From positions 1 through 8,217 of the forward strand of contig CAYYDH010000025.1 of assembly GCA_964470615.1 (NCBI GenBank): DNA of 8,217 nucleotides, written 5' to 3'. Under the pieces are notes generated by a model that was not told the DNA's origin, made no database searches, and was given only the letters and a program-made list of their open reading frames with translations. The DNA is from CAYYDH01 sp964470615. Lineage in GTDB: Bacteria; Patescibacteriota; Minisyncoccia; Minisyncoccales; GWA2-38-27. Shown here one piece after another: positions 1 to 7,029 of the stretch (position 1 is the stretch's first letter; each line of letters begins with the position of its first letter). Position numbers and translations under genes: made by a program.

Positions 1-837
1 GGGGGATACATTCTCTCTTTTCGGGATATGCACCATTTTCCAGGAAAATCTTCTTTTACAAGTATTGTCGTGGCCCGGTTCGCACCAGCAGTCCCGACCC
101 CAATCGCGGAAAGAAGCAATGATTTTTTTGAGCAAGGGGTTATCGGTGCAAACCGCGCCGCCCTCGCCCATGGTAATGTGGTGAGCGGGATAAAAACTAA
201 CGGTTGAAATATCTCCAAAGGTGCCGGTATATTTACCTTTATATTTTGATCCTAAGGCGTCGCAGTTGTCTTCCAAGAACCAAAGATTGTGTTTTTTAGC
301 TATCTTTAAAATCTTATCTAGGCCAGCGGGATTGCCCAGAGTATGGGCGATGAAAATAGCCTTTGTTTTTGGAGAAATCGCTTTCTCAATTTTTCCAACA
401 TCAATGTTGTAATTACCCAGTCCAATATCCACAAAAACCGGCCTCAAATTATTCTGGATTATGGGGTTCAGAGTGGTGGGAAATCCGCAGGCAGTGGTAA
501 TTACTTCGTCTCCTGGCTTTAATCTTTTTCCCCCGAGCTTCGGCGAAGTCAGAGAAGAAACGGCCAAAAGGTTGGCCGAGGAGCCAGAATTAGCCAGAAG
601 GCAATATTTTATTCCTAAAAATTCAGCGAATTCTTTTTCGAATTGCTTGGCATATTTTCCTGCGGTCAACCAAAATTCAAGAGAAGAATCAACTAAATTT
701 ACCAATTCTTTTTCGTCATAAACTCTGCCCCCGTAATTAATTTGGCTTTTGCCCGGGATAAATCTTTCTCCTCGCCTCTTAACACGATAAAATTCTCTTA
801 CATCTCTCAATATTCTTTTTCTAATTTCTTCTTGCAT
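1..837 (-). CDS. rfbH: RfbH-type CDP-4-keto-6-deoxy-D-glucose 3-dehydrase (E1), C-terminus cut by the window edge
   Basis: This is the first 279 residues of a DegT/DnrJ/EryC1-fold enzyme that runs off the left edge; the family is about 430-440 residues long. It is the PMP-dependent [2Fe-2S] dehydrase that removes the C-3 hydroxyl of CDP-4-keto-6-deoxyglucose, leading to CDP-3,6-dideoxyhexoses. The sequence shows the motif SFYPAHHITMGEGGAV (residues 214-229), in which the Lys that binds PLP in ordinary aminotransferases is replaced by His (H219/H220). It also shows four cysteines, C192, C250, C252 and C260, spaced C-X57-C-X1-C-X7-C, which is the iron-sulfur signature of E1. Other family blocks are NSGSSANLLA (83-92), GFPTTLNPIIQN (118-129) and FIAHTLGNP (162-170). 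The ATG lies 1 nt after the stop of the thiamine enzyme gene, so the two are almost certainly co-transcribed and co-translated. The family assignment is very secure; the downstream sugar is inferred from the neighbours. Confidence 0.95.
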   Translation of the reverse strand, partial: MQEEIRKRILRDVREFYRVKRRGERFIPGKSQINYGGRVYDEKELVNLVDSSLEFWLTAGKYAKQFEKEFAEFLGIKYCLLANSGSSANLLAVSSLTSPKLGGKRLKPGDEVITTACGFPTTLNPIIQNNLRPVFVDIGLGNYNIDVGKIEKAISPKTKAIFIAHTLGNPAGLDKILKIAKKHNLWFLEDNCDALGSKYKGKYTGTFGDISTVSFYPAHHITMGEGGAVCTDNPLLKKIIASFRDWGRDCWCEPGHDNTCKRRFSWKMVHIPKRENVSP

Positions 838-838
838 A

Positions 839-2584
839 TTATTTTCTGATAGTTTTAATAATCATATTTGAATTGAGTTCGCTCCGCGGCAAAAGAGGAT
901 CCTGGTCTTCAATCGGCCTGTTTACTGATAGTTTAGGGTTTACTTTACCTGATTTACTGATATTTACCTCCAAAAACCTTGGTTTTTTATCGGCAAAAAG
1001 TTTCTGGAACTTTTTAGTGATTTCTTTGCTATTTTTAATTTTGGCGGCGGGTATTTTGTAGGCAGAAACTACATCTTGAAAATTAGGAGCACTGTATCCG
1101 GCAACCGTTGATTGGAATCTACTGTTAAAATATTGTTCTTGGAATTGTCTCACCATCCCATAACAACGATTGTTCAGCAGGATTATTTTAATGGGCAAAT
1201 TATGGTGAAAAACCGTTTCCAGCTCTTGAATATTTAACTGAAACCCACCATCCCCAATAATTACCACTATTATTTTTTGGGGCTGGGCGAAAGAAGCTCC
1301 GATCGCCATGGGCAAAGCAGAACCCATTGAAGCCATGCCTCCTTGAGTTAGAAATCTCTGGGATTTTTTTATCCTAAGCGACTGAGCCGCCCACATTTGG
1401 TTCTGGCCTACATCCACGCATATTATTGCACCATCGGGAATAAACTTAGAAAGCTCGTACATCAAATAATTAGGGTCTATTTTATCGTCAAGCGACTTTC
1501 TATAATCAGGATATTTCTTTTTGTAGGCACTTATTTTCTCTTTCCATGGTTTTATTCTGTCCGAATCAATCTTAGGAATACTGGCATTTAAAATAGACAA
1601 GAAGTTTTTTAAATCAGACCGAATGGCAATGTCTGCTTTTACCTTGTTATTGAGTTCGTGAGAGTCAATATCCACGTGTATAATTTTTGCTTCTCTGGCA
1701 AATGTTTTCGGGTTTGTGCCGGTTTGCCTAGTATCCAGTCGAGACCCCAGAACTAAAAGGAGATCGGAGTTGGCAACCGCCAAATTAGAGTAACGATTGC
1801 CGTAACTGCCCAGCAGGCCGACAAATAGGGGGTCTTCTTGAGGAAAAGCATCCAAACCCATTAAAGAAGCAACCACCGGTATCCCGGTTTTCTTTATAAA
1901 CTTAAAGAGCTCGCCCTCTGCTTTTGACGCTCTTATTCCGCCGCCCACCAAAGCTATCGGCCTAGAAGAAGATTTTATTAGTTTTATTGTTTTTTCAAGC
2001 AGGATATTGTCTATTTTCTTCTGGCCGGAGCAAGAAGCGTCAAAAGAACTCAACGCATTTACCTTAATTTCTGCGCGCTGAATGTTGAGCGGAATGTCTA
2101 TTAGAACCGGCCCGGGACGACTGCTTTTCGCAGTAAAAATTAGTTTTTCCAGTTGCTGTTTTATCTTACCAGAATCAACAATGATCGCTGCGTCTTTGGT
2201 AATCGGTCTGGCAATATTTACAATATCCGTTTCTTGAAAACCGAGCTGCCTTACTGGTTTTTTGAACTTAAACTCATAAGTATTCACTTGACCGGTTATG
2301 AAAAGGCAAGGAATAGAATCAAAGAAACAGCTCCCTATCCCAGTCAGCATATTCACCGCCCCTGGACCACTTGTTGCCATGGCTACGCCAATGTTCCCAC
2401 TGGCTCTAGCATAACCCTCGGCGGCAATGGCAGCAGCCATTTCGTGGTGCATGGATACGGCGGTAATTTTTTTCTTACCGTATAAAGAGTCCAGCAGATG
2501 CCCCAAGGCTCCTCCGGCCACCTCAAAAACATGGGTTATCTTTTGGGAGGCAAGAAAACTAATGATGTAATCCGATGATTTCAT
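839..2584 (-). CDS. Thiamine diphosphate-dependent acetolactate-synthase-family enzyme, candidate YerE-like sugar C2-transferase
   Basis: A full-length, 581-residue ThDP enzyme with the three-domain acetolactate synthase layout. The N-terminal PYR domain carries the catalytic Glu in MHHEM (E48), followed by TSGPGAVN (71-78). The middle domain has GSRLDTRQTG (280-289), matching the stretch AHAS uses to hold FAD. The C-terminal PP domain has DVGQNQMWAAQ (391-401) and the ThDP/Mg motif from GDGG (444-447) to NN (471-472). The family decarboxylates pyruvate and passes the two-carbon unit to an acceptor. No IlvN regulatory subunit or IlvC is present. The gene overlaps the upstream SDR by 4 nt (ATGA) and ends 1 nt before rfbH. 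That placement points to a YerE-type role, adding an acetyl unit to C-4 of CDP-4-keto-3,6-dideoxyglucose, rather than to valine synthesis. Family is certain; the sugar acceptor is an inference. No clear Shine-Dalgarno precedes the ATG. Confidence 0.88.
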   Translation of the reverse strand: MKSSDYIISFLASQKITHVFEVAGGALGHLLDSLYGKKKITAVSMHHEMAAAIAAEGYARASGNIGVAMATSGPGAVNMLTGIGSCFFDSIPCLFITGQVNTYEFKFKKPVRQLGFQETDIVNIARPITKDAAIIVDSGKIKQQLEKLIFTAKSSRPGPVLIDIPLNIQRAEIKVNALSSFDASCSGQKKIDNILLEKTIKLIKSSSRPIALVGGGIRASKAEGELFKFIKKTGIPVVASLMGLDAFPQEDPLFVGLLGSYGNRYSNLAVANSDLLLVLGSRLDTRQTGTNPKTFAREAKIIHVDIDSHELNNKVKADIAIRSDLKNFLSILNASIPKIDSDRIKPWKEKISAYKKKYPDYRKSLDDKIDPNYLMYELSKFIPDGAIICVDVGQNQMWAAQSLRIKKSQRFLTQGGMASMGSALPMAIGASFAQPQKIIVVIIGDGGFQLNIQELETVFHHNLPIKIILLNNRCYGMVRQFQEQYFNSRFQSTVAGYSAPNFQDVVSAYKIPAAKIKNSKEITKKFQKLFADKKPRFLEVNISKSGKVNPKLSVNRPIEDQDPLLPRSELNSNMIIKTIRK

Positions 2585-3624
2585 ATTTCGTTTTGAAAGC
2601 TTGTTATGGTTCTTTTAAAACCGTCTTCTAAAGAATATTTCGGCTTCCAGCCAAGTTCAGTAATTTTAGAAATATCCGGAGAGCACCGGTTAACCTTGCT
2701 TTTTAAGTATCCTTGCTCAACGCCCTCTTTCTTTTCTATTTTTAAATTCTTCTCTGGAAATAACCTAACCAGCAAATTAGCCAGGTCTAAAACGCTGATT
2801 TCTCCTTTATCATTGGCTAAATTATACGCCTCGCCGTTCTTTCCTTTCAATAATATGGTGAAAAACCCAACGGTTGCGTCAGCAATATAACAAAAAGATC
2901 TGAGGGCTTTACCGTCGCTTTTCATAATAATATTTCTATTATTTATTATATCGGAAACGAAATCTGCGAACACTCTTCCATCATCAAGATTTAAGCCGGG
3001 GCCATAATTATGAAACGGCCTGACTATTTTTACGGGAACGCCATGTTGATGCAGCCAGCTAATGCACATCGTTTCGCCCATTCTTTTGCTCTCAGCATAA
3101 CAGGAACGGACATCCGCTAAATCCAAACAGCCACAAGCGCTCTCTTTGACGGGCATATCTCTTTCCGGAACCTGCCCATAAATCTCGCTGCTGCTGAAAA
3201 ATAAGAAGCTTTCTACTTTCTTTGCTACCGCGAATTCTAGAAGATTTTTTGTCCCCAAAATATTGGCTGATAAAGTGCCCACCGGGTCTTTTCCAAAATA
3301 CTTAGGACTGGCCTGACTGGCTGCGTGAATTAGAAAATGGATTTCATCTTTAATGGTAATGGGCTGACAAATGTCTTGTTTTATAAAAACTAACTCGTCT
3401 TTTCCCACGTAAGGCGCGATTCTATTATCGGCTCGGTCAATTGCAAAAACTTTTGCTTTCTTCTTAAATTTATTTTTGTTTAAAAACAAAATAGTCTTAA
3501 CCAGATACGATGGCAAAAATCCATTGGCTCCGGAAATAAGAATGTTTTTTCCTTCTAATTTATCCCAAGGCAAATAAGAGCTGGCTATAAATTTTAGGTC
3601 TTCTTTGATAATTGGATTTTCCAT
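2581..3624 (-). CDS. Extended SDR, NAD-dependent sugar-nucleotide epimerase/dehydratase/reductase
   Basis: A 347-residue extended short-chain dehydrogenase acting on nucleotide sugars, presumably cytoplasmic. About 25 residues precede the first beta strand. The dinucleotide motif is G32-A-N-G35-F-L-P38, with Pro where the third Gly usually stands. The active site shows FSSSEIYG (143-150) and Y176-A-E-S-K180 (YxxxK). The substrate-binding half contains RPFHNYGPGLNLDDGR and RSFCYIADA, blocks like those of UDP-glucuronate decarboxylases and dTDP-glucose 4,6-dehydratases. The stop overlaps the start of the thiamine enzyme by 4 nt, so the two proteins are probably made in step and may act on the same sugar. 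It could be the reductase that follows two-carbon addition (the YerF role), or an epimerase. The reaction cannot be fixed from sequence alone. The ATG is 20 nt after the stop of the radical SAM gene, with no convincing Shine-Dalgarno. Confidence 0.85.
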   Translation of the reverse strand: MENPIIKEDLKFIASSYLPWDKLEGKNILISGANGFLPSYLVKTILFLNKNKFKKKAKVFAIDRADNRIAPYVGKDELVFIKQDICQPITIKDEIHFLIHAASQASPKYFGKDPVGTLSANILGTKNLLEFAVAKKVESFLFFSSSEIYGQVPERDMPVKESACGCLDLADVRSCYAESKRMGETMCISWLHQHGVPVKIVRPFHNYGPGLNLDDGRVFADFVSDIINNRNIIMKSDGKALRSFCYIADATVGFFTILLKGKNGEAYNLANDKGEISVLDLANLLVRLFPEKNLKIEKKEGVEQGYLKSKVNRCSPDISKITELGWKPKYSLEDGFKRTITSFQNEI

Positions 3625-3644
3625 TTTAATAACTAGGCGAGTTT

Positions 3645-4976
3645 TTATTTTATAACGGCTTTATGTCTTTCCTCAACGGTTTTAGCCACCTGGTCGGCTG
3701 AATTAAGGGCTTCAAGTTTTTCTTGGTAATTCATTCCGGATGCGTTTTCAAAAAGAGGAATCCGCTGGAAGCGTTTGAAATTATTCATATATTCGTCGCT
3801 TTGGTAGAAAAAACGAGCTCTATTTTCTTCCAGCCATTCCATCAAGGCGGTGTCTGGATAGGGAAATAGGTTGAAAAACCGAACGCTGGCAATCGGATAT
3901 TTGAGGGCCAGCTTGAATGATTTTTGAACATCTTCCTTCGTCTCTGTCGGAAAGCCGATTATAAAGAAAAGTTTTACGTTAAAGCCCATGCTAACGGCTA
4001 GGGCGATAGCTTTGTCGGTCATTTCAGTCGTGATGCCCTTTTTCATGAATTTGAGGATTCTGTCAGAGCCGCTCTCAGCGCCGAAAGGAATTGTTTTCAC
4101 CCCCATCCGCTTTAAAGCTGAGAGTATTTCTTCGTTGACTTGGTCAATTCTCACGCCGCCGACAATTATGTAATCTATATCATCCAACCCTCGTTCCACC
4201 ACAAGATTGCTCAGCTCAATAACTCTTTGTTTGTTTAAAGCGAAGTTATCGTCTAGGATGTAAATTGTTTTTTTTCCCTGATTCTTCCAATAGCCGATTT
4301 CCTCAACAATGCTGGCTGGAGTTCTGGCCCGCCACTTTTTACCCAGCAAAGCGCTTTGTTGGCAAAAAATACATTGATAGGGACATCCTCTAGAAGTCAG
4401 TATCCCTATGGAATCTAAGCCTGCGTATAAATCAAGCTGGAATTTCTTATATCTCGGAAAAGGAAATTCTGATAAATCTTCAGCGGTCATATCTGGGTTG
4501 CTATGAAGCGTTTCTCCCCTTTTCCAGCTTAACCCGGGTATTTTCTCAAGCTCTTCGCCTAGACACAGCTTAGCTAAAGCTCTTTCTCCTTCTCTAATAA
4601 TCACATAATCTAAAAAGTTATATCTTCTCAGCAGTTCAGCTCCCCTTGAAGACGCGTCCGGCCCGCCGGCTACAATAGGAATTTCTGGATACTTATTACG
4701 AATTGCGTTAAGAATCTCCATTGAACGCTTGAAGCAGATTGAATTTAAGCTTATCCCAACAAGAGCCGGCTTGAACCTTTCAATCTCCTGAGACATCAGA
4801 GCTTCAGCCTGGCCCATTTCTTTGCCGGTCCCCATATCTAAAACCTGACTGGCAATACCCTTGCTTTCCAGATATTCGGACAAATATCCTAAACCGAGGG
4901 GAGGGTAAATTAACCGCTCTCCGTAGCCTGATTCTGGATAATAGAAATTGACTAGTAATACCGAACTGTACCGCAT
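3645..4976 (-). CDS. B12-binding-domain radical SAM protein
   Basis: A 443-residue protein with an N-terminal B12-binding-like Rossmann domain (about residues 1-140: PPLGLGYLSEYLESKG, then GISLNSI and VAGGPDAS) and a radical SAM core from about 185. The core carries the [4Fe-4S] cysteines C198-P-Y-Q-C202-I-F-C205, the motif ILDDNF, FGAESGSDRIL (SAM-binding GxE region) and FFIIGFPTETKED. The N-terminal domain lacks the DxHxxG cobalamin ligand motif, as is common in radical SAM proteins of this class. Known members methylate unactivated carbon or phosphorus or catalyse ring chemistry on sugars, lipids or antibiotics, and they are hard to assign by sequence. The substrate here is unknown; the locus suggests a glycan, nucleotide sugar or lipid carrier. 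The ATG lies 5 nt after the preceding SDR stop, so it belongs to the same operon. Family confidence is high; function is open. Confidence 0.9.
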   Translation of the reverse strand: MRYSSVLLVNFYYPESGYGERLIYPPLGLGYLSEYLESKGIASQVLDMGTGKEMGQAEALMSQEIERFKPALVGISLNSICFKRSMEILNAIRNKYPEIPIVAGGPDASSRGAELLRRYNFLDYVIIREGERALAKLCLGEELEKIPGLSWKRGETLHSNPDMTAEDLSEFPFPRYKKFQLDLYAGLDSIGILTSRGCPYQCIFCQQSALLGKKWRARTPASIVEEIGYWKNQGKKTIYILDDNFALNKQRVIELSNLVVERGLDDIDYIIVGGVRIDQVNEEILSALKRMGVKTIPFGAESGSDRILKFMKKGITTEMTDKAIALAVSMGFNVKLFFIIGFPTETKEDVQKSFKLALKYPIASVRFFNLFPYPDTALMEWLEENRARFFYQSDEYMNNFKRFQRIPLFENASGMNYQEKLEALNSADQVAKTVEERHKAVIK

Positions 4977-4981
4977 AATTA

Positions 4982-5932
4982 TTAAGCTCTATAGAGTTTT
5001 TTATTTTTCTTAAGCCAATCTATGGTTTTACGAACGCCCGATTCAAAGTCGTGTTCAATCTGCCAATTGAATGCGCTTTTGGCCTTGGCGTTGTTTGCTA
5101 AAACAGATTTAAGGTCTTTTCTGTAATAACCGACCTTGGAACCGCACTCAATATCTAGCTTTCGGCCTAACAATTTTTCTATAACCTTTACCACTTCTCT
5201 GACGCTGTGTTGTTTTCCAGAGCCGATATTAAATATCTCTCCTTGGTAGTTGTGTTTGCTTTCTGCGACTTTCAGAAAAAGATTCACGACATCTTCTATG
5301 AAAATAAAGTCCCGGGCATTATCTGGTGAAACTAACTCTATTTTTTTATTCTTCAAGGCGTTCAGAATGAGATAAGGTATCAACCTTTGGCCGTCTTCGT
5401 AATATCCGTACGGGGTAAACAGCCTTAAGTTGATAACCGGCATATTTTTTTCCTCGGCAAACTTTTTTAAAAACATCCCGGCGCTGAATTTTGCTATAGC
5501 GTAAAAATTCAACGGCTCAATGGCATCGTCCTCGTTAATCTTGGATTCTTTCTCCTTGTATTCGAAACAAGTGCCGGCATAGACAAAAGAAGACAAGGGA
5601 CTATTTTCCAATGATTCTGCCAGGTTCAATGTTCCTTCAATGTTCGTCCTTACTATTTTTCTCAAATCGGATTGAGAGGAAGGATAAACGCCGTAGCTGG
5701 CTAAATGAAAAACAATGTCTGGGCTAATATCGCTGACTACTTTAGACAGCCTGACCCGGCTTGCCAAATCAGCGTGCTTAATATTGACCTTATTCGTTAT
5801 GCCCCTTAATCTCCACAAGTCAGCGTCTTTTTTCTCAATTATAAATACCTTAAAACCAGGAAGAGAAGCCAACTTCCTGGCTAAGTTTGCTCCTATGAAA
5901 CCGGCTCCGCCGGTGATTAAAACTTTCTTCAT
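4982..5932 (-). CDS. Extended SDR, NAD-dependent nucleotide-sugar epimerase/4-ketoreductase type
   Basis: A 316-residue extended SDR. The classic cofactor motif G8-G-A-G11-F-I-G14 follows MKKVLIT. The catalytic set is visible as AGTCFEY (T121) and Y144-A-I-A-K148. The second half contains LRLFTPYGYYEDGQRLIP, ARDFIFIEDV and FNIGSGKQHSVREVV, blocks found in sugar 4-ketoreductases of the CDP-abequose/paratose synthase kind as well as in epimerases. Length is typical. In a locus with RfbH, a terminal reductase of a CDP-dideoxy sugar is a sensible guess, but the sequence does not distinguish this from a C-4 epimerase. The ATG lies 15 nt after the stop of the DUF6580-like gene, and the radical SAM ATG follows 5 nt after this gene's own stop. 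No strong Shine-Dalgarno is seen. Confidence 0.85.
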   Translation of the reverse strand: MKKVLITGGAGFIGANLARKLASLPGFKVFIIEKKDADLWRLRGITNKVNIKHADLASRVRLSKVVSDISPDIVFHLASYGVYPSSQSDLRKIVRTNIEGTLNLAESLENSPLSSFVYAGTCFEYKEKESKINEDDAIEPLNFYAIAKFSAGMFLKKFAEEKNMPVINLRLFTPYGYYEDGQRLIPYLILNALKNKKIELVSPDNARDFIFIEDVVNLFLKVAESKHNYQGEIFNIGSGKQHSVREVVKVIEKLLGRKLDIECGSKVGYYRKDLKSVLANNAKAKSAFNWQIEHDFESGVRKTIDWLKKNKKLYRA

Positions 5933-5947
5933 ATAACCGCTGTAAAA

Positions 5948-6517
5948 TTATGTTAACCGAAGCGCCTTATCGTTTTTTAAAGGATACCCGAACTTCTTTT
6001 TAATCTGACCTTTCGCCATCTCGTAAGCTCCGAAAAAGAAAAAGGCATAAAAAAGATCACCCAATAGCGTATTCCTGAAAAACGGCAGAGCCATTAAATA
6101 GCACTGAATTATTCCCGGAAAAGTCCTAGGATACCAAGGAGCGAAAAACCAGACCGTAAAATTAGTAATAAGGAAGAATAAAACAGCAGAAAGGATTGCT
6201 CCTCCGCCAACTAGATGCCACTTCTTATGGCTTTTCAGCCAAAAACCCAGGAATACGCATAAAATAAAGCTTCCGTAAACAGAAATCATCAATTCTGGTT
6301 CGTAGTAGCCGATGAAAAAATCGCTGACAACCATTGTCGCTACTGGCAAAATAAAGGCTATCTTTCTGGGAAGATAAACTGCTCCGAATAGGGCCATGGC
6401 GGCTATGGGAGCGAAATTAGGCGGATGAGGTACGAATCTCAAGCTTGCCCCCAGTAAAATAAAAACTAGGGTGGTTATTATTTCCAAGTTTTTGCCTTTT
6501 TTAGTTAATTCTTCCAT
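5948..6517 (-). CDS. DUF6580-like integral membrane protein, putative ECF-type S component
   Basis: A 189-residue hydrophobic protein with roughly five to six membrane segments (about 11-29, 36-49, 53-70, 76-94, 101-124 and 145-165) and a basic C-terminal tail. It carries the blocks LRFVPHPPNFAPIAAMALFG (26-45), SDFFIGYY (65-72), LITNFTVWF (116-124) and MALPFFRNTLLGDLFYAFFF (142-161). From memory these match the family named DUF6580, annotated as putative transport proteins and resembling substrate-specific (S) components of energy-coupling factor vitamin transporters. No transporter ATPase or EcfT is in the window, so it would depend on shared ECF modules encoded elsewhere. The ATG sits 5 nt after the stop of the DUF4430 gene, so the two are co-transcribed. 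Substrate is not proven; see the cobalamin finding. Confidence 0.75.
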   Translation of the reverse strand: MEELTKKGKNLEIITTLVFILLGASLRFVPHPPNFAPIAAMALFGAVYLPRKIAFILPVATMVVSDFFIGYYEPELMISVYGSFILCVFLGFWLKSHKKWHLVGGGAILSAVLFFLITNFTVWFFAPWYPRTFPGIIQCYLMALPFFRNTLLGDLFYAFFFFGAYEMAKGQIKKKFGYPLKNDKALRLT

Positions 6518-6522
6518 CTGGT

Positions 6523-6945
6523 TTAAAACGATGATTCTTCAAATTTGAACTCAACCTTGTCTCCGGGTTTCAACTCTTGCTTGTCGGCCGAAACCATGGG
6601 CATTTCTCCATTAATATAATAAAGCCAATATTTTCCTTCTTGGCCGTTTTCCTTGCCGCCGATAGCTTCAATCATAACCCCGATGTCATAAAATTTTGTT
6701 TCCAGCAGCAGGCCCGATCCTTCTGCCTTCTCTTTCAACAAGCTGAAGACGGTCATTCCTGTCTCAAACTCATCTTGAAAAACCAGCTGGCTTTCTGGCC
6801 CGCTTTCAACAATTAAAACCACGTCCGCGTTTCCCTGGATATTTTCAATTTCCTGCTGAGGATAAAGCTGTCCAATCTTGTTGGAAAATATCACCAAGAT
6901 TAGCGCAATAATAATTAATCCTCCTAAATAGATTGACCTTTTCAT
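6523..6945 (-). CDS. Membrane-anchored extracellular DUF4430-domain protein
   Basis: A 140-residue protein with a short basic start (KR) and one hydrophobic segment (about 5-20) with no lipobox Cys, so it is probably an uncleaved signal anchor facing outward. Residues about 41-137 fit DUF4430, the domain related to the C-terminal beta domain of transcobalamin/intrinsic factor. Visible landmarks are GMTVFSLLKEKAE (63-75), KYWLYYINGE (105-114) and LKPGDKVEFKFE (125-136). Family members are often secreted or surface-anchored and encoded beside vitamin transporters. It is the first gene of the minus-strand run below the Nudix gene, divergent from it across an 84-nt gap. The DUF6580-like gene starts 5 nt after its stop. 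A role as a surface ligand-binding partner of that membrane protein is inferred, not shown. Confidence 0.75.
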   Translation of the reverse strand: MKRSIYLGGLIIIALILVIFSNKIGQLYPQQEIENIQGNADVVLIVESGPESQLVFQDEFETGMTVFSLLKEKAEGSGLLLETKFYDIGVMIEAIGGKENGQEGKYWLYYINGEMPMVSADKQELKPGDKVEFKFEESSF

Positions 6946-6952
6946 AAACTAG

Positions 6953-6980
6953 TTGACTTTTTTTATAACTATGCTATTAT
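6953..6980 (+). promoter_or_regulatory. Sigma70-type promoter with extended -10, driving the Nudix gene
   Basis: A -35 box TTGACT (6953-6958, 5 of 6 to consensus) is followed after 16 nt by a -10 box TATTAT (6975-6980, 5 of 6). A TG one base upstream (6972-6973) gives an extended -10 TGCTATTAT. Expected transcription start is near 6987, giving a leader of about 43 nt to the GTG start. It is the clearest promoter in the window. Confidence 0.75.
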
Positions 6981-6991
6981 TATTTATAACT
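6962..6991 (+). repeat. 9-bp direct repeat, period 21 bp, bracketing the -10 box
   Basis: TTTATAACT occurs at 6962-6970 and again at 6983-6991. The copies start 21 bp apart, about two helical turns, and flank the -10 element of the Nudix promoter. The placement would suit a repressor or activator operator, but the region is AT-rich and chance is possible. Confidence 0.45.
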
Positions 6992-7016
6992 GCTCTTTCC
7001 CAATAACCCCAACGAG

Positions 7017-7023
7017 AAGGAGG
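7017..7023 (+). promoter_or_regulatory. Perfect Shine-Dalgarno supporting a GTG start
   Basis: AAGGAGG at 7017-7023 lies 6 nt before GTG at 7030-7032. This decides the start of the Nudix gene in the absence of an ATG at that point. It is far stronger than anything seen before the minus-strand genes. Confidence 0.85.
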
Positions 7024-7029
7024 CAAGCA

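Noticed and set aside
221..721. Plus-strand open frames of 63 and 86 codons at the left end
   Set aside because: They are the reverse strand of the rfbH gene, whose protein is unmistakable across this region.
2153..2485. Open frame of 110 codons on the plus strand inside the thiamine enzyme gene
   Set aside because: It is antisense to well-conserved AHAS-family sequence and its translation shows no recognisable domain or start signal.
839..2584. Ordinary acetolactate synthase large subunit (IlvB) for valine/isoleucine synthesis
   Set aside because: Motifs alone allow it, but there is no ilvN or ilvC nearby, and the gene is translationally linked to an SDR and to rfbH. Kept only as the alternative.
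6983..7012. Possible minus-strand promoter for the DUF4430 gene (TTGGGG, 18 nt, TATAAA)
   Set aside because: The -35 matches only 3 of 6 and the -10 could be chance in AT-rich DNA. A promoter here is likely on layout grounds, but the sequence does not identify it.
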